From Rhizobiaceae bacterium (GTDB taxonomy: Bacteria > Pseudomonadota > Alphaproteobacteria > Rhizobiales > Rhizobiaceae), in assembly GCA_029233925.1 (NCBI GenBank), contig JARGOX010000022.1, forward strand, positions 39,644-103,643: a DNA stretch of 64,000 nucleotides, given 5' to 3'. Numbering within the stretch: position 1 is the first letter of the stretch; every line of letters starts with the position of its first letter. Made by a program: the position numbers and the translations under genes. The notes beneath the pieces were generated by a model that saw nothing but the letters and a program-made list of their open reading frames with translations, was not told the origin of the DNA and made no database searches. Shown one piece after another: positions 1 through 9,643 of the stretch.

Positions 1-861
1 CAGCACACCCAGTGTCGCAATGACGGCGCCGGCCAGTGCCATCGTATTTATACCCATTTTGGTGGCGAACCGACCGGAGGTGAAATTGCCGAGAATGTAG
101 CCGAAAGTGACAATGATGAAATAGAGCCCGAATTGGGTCGGGGTCAGATGATAGACGTCATAGGCAACGAAAGGCGCGCCCGCGAGCAAGGCATAAAAGG
201 TCCCGACACTGAAGGCTGCGGTTGCCGAGTATCCCCAGAAACGCCGGGAACGAAACAATGTTGGATAATGTCTGATTTGCTCGCGGAAACTGCTGTATCC
301 CTGTGTATTGGTTTCCTTGAGTGTCAGGAATACTGCAATCGTAATGAGACTTCCCAAGGCGAACATTGCTATGAAATTGGATTGCCAGCCAAAATGCTCG
401 TCAAGGAAGCCGCCCATGGTCGGCGCAATCATGGGCCCGAGCGCCATACCCATGGTGAGATAGCCAATCTGGCTCGCTGCCTGATTGGGTTCATAAAGGT
501 CACGAATGATCGCCCGGCTCACAACCATTCCGGTCACGGCTGTTGATTGAATAATTCTTCCGAGGATCAAAATTTCGATATTCGGTGCAAACAGGCAAAG
601 CAGGGTTCCCACCAGAAATATGACCATGGCAACCAGCATGACACTTCTGCGCCCATAGCGATCCGACAAAGGACCAACGATCAGCTGGACCACCGAAGAC
701 GTGGCCAGATAGATCTGAACAAGCAGTTGAATGACCGCGCTGTTGGTTGAGAAGTGGGCTGCCATCGCGGGCAGGGACGGCAGCAAAAGTGTCATAGACA
801 CGGAACCCAACGCAGTGGCGCTGATCAGAGTCATGATGTGTGGTTTGTGAGGAAGGTTCAT
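1..861 (-). CDS. Bcr/CflA-type MFS drug efflux transporter (3' end outside window)
   Basis: The first 287 codons of a major facilitator family inner-membrane transporter are present; the C-terminal part lies beyond position 1. It opens MNLPHKPHIM and runs through successive hydrophobic helices. The conserved loop 2-3 motif A (GPLSDRYGRR, residues 63-72) is present, as is the helix 4-5 region typical of Bcr/CflA proton-driven multidrug exporters. The start is the ATG at 861. It is divergent from the hydrolase gene starting at 1174, with a 312-base control region between. The substrate cannot be inferred; drugs or small metabolites are usual for the family. Confidence 0.85.
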   Translation of the reverse strand, partial: MNLPHKPHIMTLISATALGSVSMTLLLPSLPAMAAHFSTNSAVIQLLVQIYLATSSVVQLIVGPLSDRYGRRSVMLVAMVIFLVGTLLCLFAPNIEILILGRIIQSTAVTGMVVSRAIIRDLYEPNQAASQIGYLTMGMALGPMIAPTMGGFLDEHFGWQSNFIAMFALGSLITIAVFLTLKETNTQGYSSFREQIRHYPTLFRSRRFWGYSATAAFSVGTFYALLAGAPFVAYDVYHLTPTQFGLYFIIVTFGYILGNFTSGRFATKMGINTMALAGAVIATLGVL

Positions 862-1173
862 GGTGGACAGCTTTGACCGGTTGTTTCTTTATTGACGTGA
901 GATGGCTCGTCTTCTCAGCAAGGCCACCTCCTGATGCCTCATGGATGCGTCGCTTAAGTCTTCCTGTACCGAGGCGCATCCGATGAGTATAAGTACCCTT
1001 AGACTGGCTTGAGCCTTGTGGGAACCCACACTGTGATCAGGTGTTGTTATCAACAGTTGCGATTGGCTTGACGCGGGCTGCGCCGCTCAGGCAATACAGA
1101 CAGGCGGTGTGTGCCGGAACAATGAAAACCTGAGATTTTGCGGAAAACACAGCGGATTGGGTCTGAAAAAAGC
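862..1173. other. Divergent intergenic region between MFS and hydrolase genes
   Basis: This 312-base stretch has no convincing gene. It should hold the promoters of both divergent genes. The only clear structure is a near-palindrome at 1017-1030 (TGTGGG, two bases, CCCACA), followed by a shorter dyad around 1043-1056 (TGTTG, TTAT, CAACA). Either could be an operator; no consensus -35/-10 pair stands out. Confidence 0.4.
1017..1030. promoter_or_regulatory. Candidate operator dyad TGTGGG-AA-CCCACA
   Basis: Perfect 6-base inverted arms separated by AA, about 145 bases upstream of the hydrolase start and about 155 bases upstream of the MFS start. The location between divergent genes and the size fit a dimeric regulator site. 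No regulator gene is adjacent, so this is only a candidate. Confidence 0.3.
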
Positions 1174-2049
1174 ATGGAAAAAGCAAAAACGGCAATTGCC
1201 GCATTGGAAGCCTCGGCGGAGATCATCCGCCTGCCTCACGCCGATGGCCAGACCGTATGGCGAGTCTGGGGCGAGGGGCCTTCCCTGGTCCTGCTGCATG
1301 GCGGCTCTGGTTCATGGCTGCATTGGGTCCGAAACATCGAGGTATTGGCGCAGCGCTTCCGTATCTTTGTACCCGATATGCCAGGATTTGGAGATTCCGA
1401 AAGTCTGGCCAGCAACTCGGTGACGCTGCTTGCCAGGTCGATCGCTGATGATCTCGAGCGACTGCCGATTGACCCGCATTATTGCATTGCCGGGTTTTCC
1501 TTCGGCACCTGGATTGGCGGCCACCTGCTTGCCCATCATCATGACCGGGTCGATCGCCTGATCCTGGTCGGAGCTGCCGGCCTTGGCAGGACATTGCCGC
1601 TCAGTGCGGGATTGCGCAGTTGGCGCAGGTTGCCCGAGGCATCAGCCCGCCGCCAGGCGCACAGGCAAAATCTCGAACACATCATGCTCGCTGATCCCAA
1701 CAGTGTGGATGCTCTGGCGATTGAAGTGCAAAGCCGCAGCGCTGAAGCCTGCCGCTTTCGCCACCGCAATGTCAGCGAAAAGATGATGTTGAAGGATTGT
1801 GTCGAACGCTGGCCGGTGAAATTGACAGCTCTGTGGGGCAAGCGTGATGCCTTTATCGGTGGCCATTTCGAAGAGCGCCACAAGGTTATGCTGGCGGTTG
1901 ATCCCGGCGCCGGATTTCACCTCATCGAGGGTGCCGGCCATTGGGTTCAATTCGAGGCGCCGGATGCCACCAATCGTCTTGTCATGGCGGCCTGTCTTGG
2001 CGCTGCAGTGGACACCCGGGAAAAATGTGTCGTAAGTTTGGAAGAATGA
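1174..2049 (+). CDS. Alpha/beta fold hydrolase
   Basis: A 291-residue cytoplasmic hydrolase. The oxyanion region LLHGGSGSW lies at residues 40-48. The nucleophile elbow is G-F-S-F-G with Ser109, the probable acid is Asp225 (GKRD), and the catalytic His256 lies in GAGHWVQFE, so the triad is complete. The ATG at 1174 is preferred over an in-frame TTG at 1138 because alignment to the fold begins after it. A VOC-family gene follows 40 bases downstream, suggesting a two-gene transcript acting on a small ester, lactone or C-C bond substrate. The substrate is unknown. Confidence 0.85.
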   Translation: MEKAKTAIAALEASAEIIRLPHADGQTVWRVWGEGPSLVLLHGGSGSWLHWVRNIEVLAQRFRIFVPDMPGFGDSESLASNSVTLLARSIADDLERLPIDPHYCIAGFSFGTWIGGHLLAHHHDRVDRLILVGAAGLGRTLPLSAGLRSWRRLPEASARRQAHRQNLEHIMLADPNSVDALAIEVQSRSAEACRFRHRNVSEKMMLKDCVERWPVKLTALWGKRDAFIGGHFEERHKVMLAVDPGAGFHLIEGAGHWVQFEAPDATNRLVMAACLGAAVDTREKCVVSLEE

Positions 2050-2089
2050 CACGCTGACCGATTGAAAAATTCACAGTAGGGCCGTTCCC

Positions 2090-2524
2090 ATGACAACAGT
2101 ACCATTCACTCTTGTGGGCATCGACCATGTGGTCTTCCTCGTCGATGATATGAAATCAGCGTTGCATTTCTACAATAATGTACTGGGGTGCAGTGCCGGC
2201 TATTCCTACCCGACCCTGGGCATGGAGCAGGTCTGGTGCGGCGCTGCTCTGATCGTCCTGTGGGATACGACCCACCCGGGTGCGGCAGATGCCGTTCCTC
2301 CGGTGGCAGGAGGCCGCAATGTCGATCATGTCTGCATTGCCACCAGTCCTTTTGATCACGAAGCATTGCGTGCCCATCTAAGGGTCAATGACATCGAGAT
2401 CGAGCGTGAGGCGCTTCACGGCGGCGCACGCGGGATGGGCGATTCCTTCTATATCCGTGATCCCTTTGGCAACAAGATCGAGATCAAGGGACCGGCGGTC
2501 TATCCGGACGGCACAGACTGGTAG
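2090..2524 (+). CDS. VOC family protein (glyoxalase/dioxygenase fold)
   Basis: 144 residues forming two beta-alpha-beta-beta-beta modules of the vicinal oxygen chelate fold. Candidate metal ligands are His13 (GIDHVVF), His80 (NVDHVCI) and Glu131 (NKIEIKG), the usual His/His/Glu pattern. It ends in the family hallmark DPFGNKIEIKG. An AGGG ribosome site precedes the ATG. Its partner is the upstream alpha/beta hydrolase. Family members include glyoxalases, extradiol dioxygenases, isomerases and resistance proteins; nothing here picks one. Confidence 0.85.
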   Translation: MTTVPFTLVGIDHVVFLVDDMKSALHFYNNVLGCSAGYSYPTLGMEQVWCGAALIVLWDTTHPGAADAVPPVAGGRNVDHVCIATSPFDHEALRAHLRVNDIEIEREALHGGARGMGDSFYIRDPFGNKIEIKGPAVYPDGTDW

Positions 2525-2597
2525 GCAGCCGCCAAATGCACCACGGAAATAAGGGCCGCCTGGAGCGGTCGATGCCTTGGGGACGCCTGGAACCGGT

Positions 2598-3443
2598 TCA
2601 TTGATCCGACCAGAGGTCTCTCATGTTGTTCCAGATCTTTTCGCCGATCAAGCAATCGTAATCGGTCTGCAGCGCCGTTTTCAGCACAAGGTCGCGGGCT
2701 CTAAAGGCTTTCTGGTGGGCCGCTTTCTGGGGGGCCTGTTCCCGGCTGGCCAGTTCCAGCACCAGTTTTTGCCGGACTGCCGCTGGAAATTGCGCCCATT
2801 CACGGACCGGTATGACAAAGGACCCGGGACCACCGATAACGCAATGGCGATAATAGACGTCGAGGTCTTCGAGATGCCACTGGCTTCCCATGCCCTCGCG
2901 GGTCATCAGCGGCAGGCCATTGATGATAATGCCCTTGGCCAGCGTGTCGGTCCGTGCCGCCAGCACTGGTCTGCCATTGTTGTTGGGGCCGTCGCCCGAA
3001 ATGTCGATAACCTGCCGGTTTGAAAAATAGCCATTGTCTCCAAAGAGCCTGGAACTGAAATCCATTGCGCCCGAGATTGATGTCCTGCGCATCGAATTTT
3101 CGAATTGTGCGGTGAGCCTTGCGGCAAAGGATTCCGCCTCGCTGCGGTTGCTGATGAGCGTCCAGTCGATGATGACATTCTGGGAGAGCGTGCCGGCCCA
3201 CTCCACATAGGTGATGGCTATTTGTCCCAGCAGACCCTGGCGAATGGCATTGATGACCGGGTCACTGACAATGGCTTCAGCATATCCACGCCGCTGAATT
3301 TCCAGCTCGTTCGGCGTCATGGAGCGCGAGACGTCCACGGCAAGAACGAGTTCCACGTCGACCTCGACTTCACTGGCCTGCGCACGGGCAGACGCGCCTG
3401 TGAGTGTGGTCAATAGGACAAGCAGAAAGACAATGCGGTTCAT
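2598..3443 (-). CDS. DUF1194 domain-containing protein (VWFA-like, exported)
   Basis: 281 residues from the ATG at 3443, which has a good GGAGG site about 7 bases upstream; an in-frame ATG 24 bases earlier lacks one. An N-terminal signal peptide (MNRIVFLLVLL... ending near ARAQA) is followed by a von Willebrand A-like fold. The MIDAS-type motif D37-x-S39-x-S41 (DVSRS) and the DUF1194 hallmark ISGDGPNNNG are present. Expected to be periplasmic. It is the last gene after an Opp-type importer operon, 70 bases beyond the permease stop. DUF1194 has no established function. Confidence 0.85.
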   Translation of the reverse strand: MNRIVFLLVLLTTLTGASARAQASEVEVDVELVLAVDVSRSMTPNELEIQRRGYAEAIVSDPVINAIRQGLLGQIAITYVEWAGTLSQNVIIDWTLISNRSEAESFAARLTAQFENSMRRTSISGAMDFSSRLFGDNGYFSNRQVIDISGDGPNNNGRPVLAARTDTLAKGIIINGLPLMTREGMGSQWHLEDLDVYYRHCVIGGPGSFVIPVREWAQFPAAVRQKLVLELASREQAPQKAAHQKAFRARDLVLKTALQTDYDCLIGEKIWNNMRDLWSDQ

Positions 3444-3512
3444 CGGGCATCCTCCGGTTCTCATCATCCGCTATCATAGCGCATGCCCGAAGCAAGACCA
3501 ATGCTGTCTCAC

Positions 3513-4430
3513 TCATCGTCCGCGAATGCGCGGATCAAGAGCGTCGCGCAGGCCGTCGCCGATATAATTCACACTGAGCACGGTCAGGGAGATGGCCAGC
3601 CCCGGCCAGATCACGCGCTCGGGATATTGTTGCAGATAGTCGGTGGAATCAAACAGCAATCGTCCCCAGGTCGGAAAATCTGACGGGAAACCCAGGCCAA
3701 GGAAGGAAAGCACGGATTCGGTGATGATCGCATTGGCGATGCCCAGCGTTGCCGAAACCAGGATGGGTGAGAGAATATTGGGCAGGATGTGCCGGGTGAT
3801 CATGCGCCGGGACGGCGTGCCGACCGACCGCGACGCCAGGACAAATTCCTGTTCCTTCAAAGCCAGCACATCACCCCTGACGATCCGCGCAGCCTGCATC
3901 CAGGATGTGATGCCGATGACAAAGACGATCAGGATGAAGATGCCCGTTTCCGGACCAAAGGCGGTGCGCAGGGTGTCACGGAACAGCATGATGATGACAA
4001 GCAGCAGAGGCAGCAGCGGCAAGGCGAGGAAAAGATCTGTCAGGCGCATCAGCAAGCCGTCGATCCACGAGAAAAACCCGGCGACAACGCCGATGAGCGT
4101 GCCAAGGAACAACGAGAGCACCATCGCCACAATGCCAACGGAGAGCGACACGCGGCCACCGACCAGCAATCGGGCCAATGTATCGCGCCCCAGTTGATCC
4201 GTGCCCAGTGGGTGCAGCAGGCTTGGCCCCTGGTTACGCGCGCGGATGTCGATGAATTGCGCATCAATACCCCAGATATAGGGTCCGAAAGCGACAGCCA
4301 GAATGATGAATATGAAAAAGCCCAGCCCCAGGACTGCGCCCCGATGGGTTTTGAACTGATCCCAGATGTCGCGGCCGGGGGAACTTGGGTCCTGATCGCC
4401 CTGCAGTGAATGAATTGTGGTCTCAGTCAT
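3513..4430 (-). CDS. Oligopeptide/dipeptide ABC transporter permease, OppC/DppC type
   Basis: 305 residues with about six membrane helices. It carries the DppC-type periplasmic segment HPLGTDQLGRD and a cytoplasmic EAA loop (GTPSRRMITRHILPN) that contacts the ATPases. The start is the ATG at 4430, preceded by AAGGA and overlapping the stop of the OppB gene by 8 bases, which indicates translational coupling. An in-frame upstream ATG lies inside OppB and is not preferred. Partner of the OppB, D, F and binding-protein genes in this operon. Confidence 0.92.
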   Translation of the reverse strand: MTETTIHSLQGDQDPSSPGRDIWDQFKTHRGAVLGLGFFIFIILAVAFGPYIWGIDAQFIDIRARNQGPSLLHPLGTDQLGRDTLARLLVGGRVSLSVGIVAMVLSLFLGTLIGVVAGFFSWIDGLLMRLTDLFLALPLLPLLLVIIMLFRDTLRTAFGPETGIFILIVFVIGITSWMQAARIVRGDVLALKEQEFVLASRSVGTPSRRMITRHILPNILSPILVSATLGIANAIITESVLSFLGLGFPSDFPTWGRLLFDSTDYLQQYPERVIWPGLAISLTVLSVNYIGDGLRDALDPRIRGR

Positions 4431-5430
4431 ATCTGATCCTTGGATCCAGGATGCCGTAGAGTACGTCTGCAATGAGATTGAAAAAGACGATCAGAACGGC
4501 AAATATGAATGTCAGTGTCTGGACCGTTGGGACATCGCCTGCCTGAATGGCAATGATCAGCAATTGGCCAAGCCCGTTCACCTTGAAAACCTGCTCGGTA
4601 ATGATGGCGCCGCCAAAGACCTGCGGCACACCCAGCGCGATGACCGTGACGACCGGAATGAGCGAGTTGCGCAGCACGTGGACCAGGATGACGCTGCGTT
4701 CGCGGATGCCCTTGGCTCTGGCTGTGCGCACATAATCCTGATTGAGATTGTCGAGCATGGAGGCGCGCATGAACCGGCTGATCTGTGCGGCATTGTAAAG
4801 CGCCAGAACCGAGACCGGCATGATCATTTGTTTGACCTGCTGGAGAAAGCTGCTCCAGTCATTGACGACCAGTGTTGTGTCGTAAATTGATGGAAACCAG
4901 CCCAGCCAGACCGAGAAGATCACAATGACCAAAACCCCGGTAAAAAACGTCGGGACAGAATAGCCGACCATCGATACAAAGGTGCCGATCTGATCGAACC
5001 AGCTATACTGTTTGTAAGCAGAAAGAATGCCGATGGGCACGGCGATCAGAATGCCGACGATATAGGACATGCCGACAACCCAAAGGGTCTGCGGAATACG
5101 TTGAACGATCGTGTCGACGACGGGCGAGCGGGTTTGCCAACTCAGCACCCGCAACCGGTCGCCGCCAAAATCCCATCCCCACCATTGCTCGAGAATATTC
5201 AGGGTTTCATTGTAGAAGAACTGCTTGCACCACAGCAGGAAGCGGATGTGGAAAGCTTCCCCGAGGCCCAGCGAGATACGGATTTTTTCCCGGACTTCCG
5301 GCGGAATGGTCAAGGGCAGGTTGGCCGTTGGATCGCTTGGGGCAAGATCCAGCAACAGAAAAATCAAGAAACTGATGAGCAGCAATGTCGGGACCGCAAG
5401 CAGCAATCTGCGGATGGTATAATTGAACAT
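4423..5430 (-). CDS. Oligopeptide/dipeptide ABC transporter permease, OppB/DppB type
   Basis: 335 residues. N-terminal helix MFNYTIRRLLLAVPTLL, then a large periplasmic region, then five further helices. The EAA loop (ARAKGIRERSVILVHVLRNS) is near residue 230, and the protein ends in the family-typical LDPRIRYD. It pairs with the downstream OppC. It follows the binding-protein gene after a 67-base gap that contains a strong hairpin. A DppB-type length of about 335 is usual. Confidence 0.92.
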   Translation of the reverse strand: MFNYTIRRLLLAVPTLLLISFLIFLLLDLAPSDPTANLPLTIPPEVREKIRISLGLGEAFHIRFLLWCKQFFYNETLNILEQWWGWDFGGDRLRVLSWQTRSPVVDTIVQRIPQTLWVVGMSYIVGILIAVPIGILSAYKQYSWFDQIGTFVSMVGYSVPTFFTGVLVIVIFSVWLGWFPSIYDTTLVVNDWSSFLQQVKQMIMPVSVLALYNAAQISRFMRASMLDNLNQDYVRTARAKGIRERSVILVHVLRNSLIPVVTVIALGVPQVFGGAIITEQVFKVNGLGQLLIIAIQAGDVPTVQTLTFIFAVLIVFFNLIADVLYGILDPRIRYD

Positions 5431-5467
5431 TGTTCTATGACCTGTGCAGCTCTGGCAGAATTGAGTA

Positions 5468-5488
5468 CCGCCCCGGAGGCCGGGGCGG
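5468..5488 (-). terminator. Hairpin between binding-protein and permease genes
   Basis: Perfect 9-base arms (CCGCCCCGG / CCGGGGCGG) with a 3-base loop, just after the solute-binding-protein stop at 5498. No T-run follows on the minus strand. It is therefore likely a partial terminator or a 3' mRNA-stabilising structure, not a full intrinsic terminator. Confidence 0.6.
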
Positions 5489-5497
5489 CATCGATTG

Positions 5498-7189
5498 CTA
5501 TTTCACGCGGTACCAGTCAGCGGCATTCCACAGTTCGGAATCCCAGGCATTCATCACAACGCCGCCCAGGGCATTGGATCGTGCCGATACGCGACCGCGA
5601 TCAACAAGCGGCAGAATGATGTATTCCTGCATCAGCTTGTCATTCATCGCCTTGGCCAGACGGGCACGTTCCATCAGGTCGCCCGTTTTTGCCATTTCGG
5701 CAACCAGAGCATCATAGTCTTCGCTGCAGTAGCGCGGCATGTTGTTGCCCTGCCACTGTGTTTCAGGTCGTGGTGCCTGTTTGCATTCCCAGTTGGCCAT
5801 ATAGGATTCCGGATCCGTGCCATCGAAATTGTTTGCATACATTTCAACGTCGGCAAAAAATTTCTGGAATGTGTCAGGGCTTCCGGGGTCGCCGCCGAAG
5901 AAGACGGAGGAATCGATATTGCGCAGTTCCGTTTCGATGCCGATGTCACCCCACCATTGTTTGATCAATGCCTGGAAATCCTGGCGTACTGCATTGGTTG
6001 AGGACTGAAACAGCAGGGATAGGCGCACGCCATCCTTCTGGCGGATACCATCCGCACCGGGAACCCAACCAGCGTCGGTCAGCAGCTTTTTGGCCCCTTC
6101 AACATCCTGCACCAGACATCCGTCATTGGCTGTTGATTTGTAGATCTCAGGTGCCGGTAGAACATTGCAGCTCGGCTTGCCAGCGTCGCCGTAACCGATT
6201 TCCACCAGCAAATCGCGGTCTATCGCCATTGAGAGCGCCTTGCGGACATTGATGTCCGACAGGAAGGGATGGGGGTGTTTTGCCGTGGCGCGTTCGTCGC
6301 CCAGGGCAGGGTCGGGGTTGGTCATATTGATCATGACGCGTTCAACCAGTGTGCCAAAGGCGGAAACGATCTCGCCCTTGCCGCCAGCCTGCATGCCGGC
6401 AAGCACTTCCGGTGCAAGCTGCATGTTCCAGGCGTAATCGAACTCTCCCGTCTCCAGGACAGATCGCCCGGCCGCCGCTGCATCGCCGCCACCCTTGAAG
6501 GTGACAGTGGCAAAGGCGGGTTTTGCAGCATCGCGATAATGCGTGTTGGCGGCCAGTGAAATCACGTCATTGGGGCGAAATTCCGTAACCTTGTAGGCGC
6601 CGGTTCCAATGGGGCCAAAATTGGCATCGGTGCATTCGGGTGCCTTGGTGCCGAGGCAATCAGCAAATTGAGCGGCCTGCAGGAGCGGTGCTTGCGCCCC
6701 GACAAATGGACCATAGGGAAATGGCTTCGATACGCCGAAGGTGACTTTCACCGTAAGCTCATCCAGCGCCTCGACATTTGTCACATCATTGTATTTTTCA
6801 CTCTGGGCGCAGCCGCCCTCGGGATGTGAACAATATTTCCAGGTAAAGACGGCGTCATCTGCCGTGACCTTGCTGCCGTCTGACCACAGCAAGCCGTCTT
6901 TCAATTTCCAGGTAATTGTTTTCAGGTCGGCCGACACGCCACCATTGCCAACGGTGGGAATGCTTTCTGCCAGCCAGGCAACCATATTGCCACCTTCGTC
7001 GTATCGCGCCAGTGGCTCAAGCACCAGCGAAGCAGCTTCCAGTTCCTTGGTGCCGCCGGAAAGGTAGGGGTTCATGGTGGACGGCGCCTGCCAATAGATG
7101 ATCTTCAGTTCGCCGTCCGATCCTCGTTCGGCAAGTGTCGGTGAAGCCATTGCCACAATGGCTGCCGCTCCCAATAATAGTGCCTTCAT
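5498..7189 (-). CDS. Peptide/opine-type ABC transporter substrate-binding protein (family 5)
   Basis: 563 residues. Sec signal peptide MKALLLGAAAIVAMASPTLA with cleavage near residue 20, so the product is periplasmic. SBP family 5 hallmarks are visible: LAESIPTV, WKLKDGLLWSDGSKVTADD in the N-terminal lobe, and HPFLSDINVRKALSMAIDRD in the middle. An ideal AAAAGGAGAACAAA site precedes the ATG. The gene sits third in the operon, between the ATPase and permease genes. Ligand unknown; the family binds peptides, opines, sugars or nickel. Confidence 0.92.
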   Translation of the reverse strand: MKALLLGAAAIVAMASPTLAERGSDGELKIIYWQAPSTMNPYLSGGTKELEAASLVLEPLARYDEGGNMVAWLAESIPTVGNGGVSADLKTITWKLKDGLLWSDGSKVTADDAVFTWKYCSHPEGGCAQSEKYNDVTNVEALDELTVKVTFGVSKPFPYGPFVGAQAPLLQAAQFADCLGTKAPECTDANFGPIGTGAYKVTEFRPNDVISLAANTHYRDAAKPAFATVTFKGGGDAAAAGRSVLETGEFDYAWNMQLAPEVLAGMQAGGKGEIVSAFGTLVERVMINMTNPDPALGDERATAKHPHPFLSDINVRKALSMAIDRDLLVEIGYGDAGKPSCNVLPAPEIYKSTANDGCLVQDVEGAKKLLTDAGWVPGADGIRQKDGVRLSLLFQSSTNAVRQDFQALIKQWWGDIGIETELRNIDSSVFFGGDPGSPDTFQKFFADVEMYANNFDGTDPESYMANWECKQAPRPETQWQGNNMPRYCSEDYDALVAEMAKTGDLMERARLAKAMNDKLMQEYIILPLVDRGRVSARSNALGGVVMNAWDSELWNAADWYRVK

Positions 7190-7253
7190 TTTGTTCTCCT
7201 TTTCAGTTTGTGCTCAGTTTGTCGGGCTTGTCACCCTGTTGGTCATGGCTTGT

Positions 7254-8258
7254 TCACGCCACTTTGGTTGTTGATTCCAGCAAATGGCAGGCTGCAAATC
7301 TGCCAGGTTCTATTTCAATTGTCGCCGGTTCCACATGATGGCAAATGTCGATTGCCTTCGGGCAACGGGTGCAGAAATTGCATCCAACCGGTGGCGAAGA
7401 AGGTGAGGGGACATCTCCCTTCAGGACGATGTGAACGCGGGTATTCTGCCGCGCGGGGTTGGGTTCCGGCACGGCTGAAAGAAGCGCTTGCGTATAGGGA
7501 TGCAGCGGGCTGTTGAAGAGCTGGTCGCGCGACGCCAGTTCCACAATCTTGCCCAGATACATGACGGCCACCCGGTCGGCGATGTGGTGCACCATGGACA
7601 GGTCATGGCTGATGAAAAGATAGGTCAATCCGAATTTCTTTTGCAGGTCTTCCAGCAGGTTGACCACCTGCGCCTGAATGGACACATCCAGCGCTGAAAT
7701 GGGCTCATCGCAGACGATGAATTTGGGATTGAGGGCAAGTGCGCGGGCAATGCCGATGCGCTGGCGTTGCCCACCGGAAAATTCATGCGGGTAACGGTTG
7801 GCAAAGGAACGGTTCAGCCCAACGGCATCCAGCAACTCGTGAATGCGCGCGAGACGTTCTTCACGCGACAGTGACATATGTTCGTCCAGCGGCTCACCGA
7901 CAATGTCTGCGACGTTCATGCGGGGATTGAGGCTACCCTGGGGATCCTGAAAGATCATCTGCATCCGGGGGCGAAACCGGCGCAGGTCTGCCTGGTTGAT
8001 TTTGCTGGTGTTGGTGCCGTCAATCGTGATGGAGCCTGCCGTGATATCGTAAAGACGCAAGGTGGCTCTTCCCACTGTCGACTTGCCGCAACCTGATTCA
8101 CCCACAAGCCCAAGTGTTTCACCTTCGAATATTTCCAGGGAAATGTCGTCGACCGCTTTGATATCGCCGACATGCCGGCGAAACAGCCCGGCATGTATGG
8201 GGAAATACATTTTAAGGCCTTCGATGGAGACCAGGGGTGCGGCACTGGTTTCAGACAT
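7254..8258 (-). CDS. Oligopeptide ABC transporter ATP-binding protein, OppF/DppF type
   Basis: 334 residues. Walker [10 protein letters not shown] is at residues 53-61. The ABC signature (FSGGQRQR), Walker B ([12 protein letters not shown]) and H-loop (FISHDLS) are all present. The C-terminal oligopeptide-transporter domain has the Cys cluster [14 protein letters not shown] expected for OppD/F subunits. The start overlaps the OppD stop by 8 bases. It energises the OppB/OppC channel. Confidence 0.93.
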   Translation of the reverse strand: MSETSAAPLVSIEGLKMYFPIHAGLFRRHVGDIKAVDDISLEIFEGETLGLVGESGCGKSTVGRATLRLYDITAGSITIDGTNTSKINQADLRRFRPRMQMIFQDPQGSLNPRMNVADIVGEPLDEHMSLSREERLARIHELLDAVGLNRSFANRYPHEFSGGQRQRIGIARALALNPKFIVCDEPISALDVSIQAQVVNLLEDLQKKFGLTYLFISHDLSMVHHIADRVAVMYLGKIVELASRDQLFNSPLHPYTQALLSAVPEPNPARQNTRVHIVLKGDVPSPSSPPVGCNFCTRCPKAIDICHHVEPATIEIEPGRFAACHLLESTTKVA

Positions 8259-9255
8259 TGCGCGGCTCTCCCGTCGCGCTGTCCCAGAAACAGGCTACAT
8301 GATGCGCCTTTTCGGTGACCAAAAGCGCAGGATTTTCCCGGTTGCACCGCTCAAAGGCATGGGCGCATCGAGTACGGAACGAACAGGCTGACGGCCGCGC
8401 GTAGAGAATGGAGGGTTGACCTTCAACCGTGCGCAATCTTTCGGGGCGTTCAGCGCCAATATCAGGCACCGTTTCGATCAGGGCCCGTGTGTAGGGATGT
8501 TGCGGATTTTCGAACAATTCGCGCACCGGCGCCTGTTCGACAATCTGTCCGCCATACATGACCATGACCCGGTCAGCGATGCCGGCAACCACACCCAGAT
8601 CATGGGTAATCCAGATAATGGCCATGCCAAGCTTGCGGCGCAAATCCTTCACCAGTTCCAGAATCTGCGCCTGAATGGTCACGTCCAGAGCGGTGGTCGG
8701 TTCGTCGGCAATCAGTACCTTTGGATCGCAGGCCAGGGCCATTGCAATCACCACGCGTTGCCGCATGCCACCGGAGAACTGATGGGGGAAATCCGACAGG
8801 CGCCGCTCGGCGTCCGGCATGCCGACAAGGTCAAGAAGCTCAACGGCGCGTTTTTTAGCCGCTGCCTTTTTCATACCCATATGGGTGCGCAAAGGTTCCA
8901 TCAGTTGAAAGCCGATGGTCAGCACAGGGTTGAGCGATGTCATCGGGTCTTGAAAGATGAAACCGATCTTCGCGCCACGGACAGCACGCAATTGCTGCGC
9001 ATCTGCCTTGAGAAGATCGATGTTGTCGAATTTGACGTAGCCGCCGGTGACCCTGGCCGGTGGTGTTGGAAGCAGTCCGATCAGCGACATCATCGTGACC
9101 GACTTGCCGGAACCGCTCTCACCGACCACGCCGAGCAATTCACCGGGTTGGAGAGAAAAACTGACTGAATTGACAGCGTGTATCGTTCCGCGACGGGTAT
9201 TGAACACCGTCTCAATATTTTTGACATCCAATACGGCGGGACGGTTTTCTGGCAT
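8251..9255 (-). CDS. Oligopeptide ABC transporter ATP-binding protein, OppD/DppD type
   Basis: 334 residues from the ATG at 9255. A longer in-frame start at 9351 would add a hydrophobic leader foreign to the family, so it is rejected. Walker [10 protein letters not shown], signature FSGGMRQRV, Walker [13 protein letters not shown] and a C-terminal Cys cluster ([14 protein letters not shown]) are present. It is the first gene of the operon OppD-OppF-SBP-OppB-OppC-DUF1194; the promoter should lie in 9256-9600. Confidence 0.92.
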   Translation of the reverse strand: MPENRPAVLDVKNIETVFNTRRGTIHAVNSVSFSLQPGELLGVVGESGSGKSVTMMSLIGLLPTPPARVTGGYVKFDNIDLLKADAQQLRAVRGAKIGFIFQDPMTSLNPVLTIGFQLMEPLRTHMGMKKAAAKKRAVELLDLVGMPDAERRLSDFPHQFSGGMRQRVVIAMALACDPKVLIADEPTTALDVTIQAQILELVKDLRRKLGMAIIWITHDLGVVAGIADRVMVMYGGQIVEQAPVRELFENPQHPYTRALIETVPDIGAERPERLRTVEGQPSILYARPSACSFRTRCAHAFERCNRENPALLVTEKAHHVACFWDSATGEPRNV

Positions 9256-9643
9256 GGACACTCCGGACGCTCGGGCACCAGAGACGCACAGCAGGAATGC
9301 GAGTTCCAGAAACCACGCACCAATTGTTAACACAACTGTAAGACGCGTCAATTCCGCTAAGGCTCAACAGGAGCGATAAGTTTTTTGTGCAAGAATTATG
9401 GAGACGTGATGGGTATGATTTTTGTGGTCAATGTTCGCATATTGCCCGGTAATGATTGACCTTCTCATGCTCGAGTGCATGGCGAAATCACAACAGATCC
9501 AGTGGCTCTCTCATCCCAAAGTCTAAGGCCATTTTACATAAATGAGGCGGCTTTACTCCCCTTTTATCGAGACCAACTTTTGCCATGGGTCACCCGGCAT
9601 AGTATCCTTCGCAGCCGGCACACGACGGCTGCGAAGCGCATCA
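9256..9643. other. Intergenic region upstream of the first opp operon
   Basis: 388 bases without a believable gene. The left part should contain the minus-strand promoter of the opp operon; a TTGACC is present near 9425-9430, but no good -10 box at proper spacing was found. The right end holds the hairpin at 9608-9635 that follows the acetoacetyl-CoA synthetase gene. Confidence 0.4.
9608..9635 (-). terminator. Hairpin downstream of acetoacetyl-CoA synthetase gene
   Basis: Perfect 10-base arms TTCGCAGCCG / CGGCTGCGAA with an 8-base loop, starting 8 bases after the stop codon at 9644. No T-tract follows on the minus strand, so it may be a weak intrinsic terminator or an RNA end-protecting stem. 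Confidence 0.6.

Noticed and set aside
8416..9168. Long open frame antisense to OppD (and similar ones at 18719-19483, 23924-24658 and 14262-14990)
   Set aside because: Mirror frames of strongly coding ATPase, DUF1513 and ligase genes, without recognisable domains or ribosome sites.
9256..9351. Longer OppD start at 9351 with a hydrophobic leader
   Set aside because: OppD is a cytosolic ATPase; the extra residues are not family-like and the ATG at 9255 fits the domain start.
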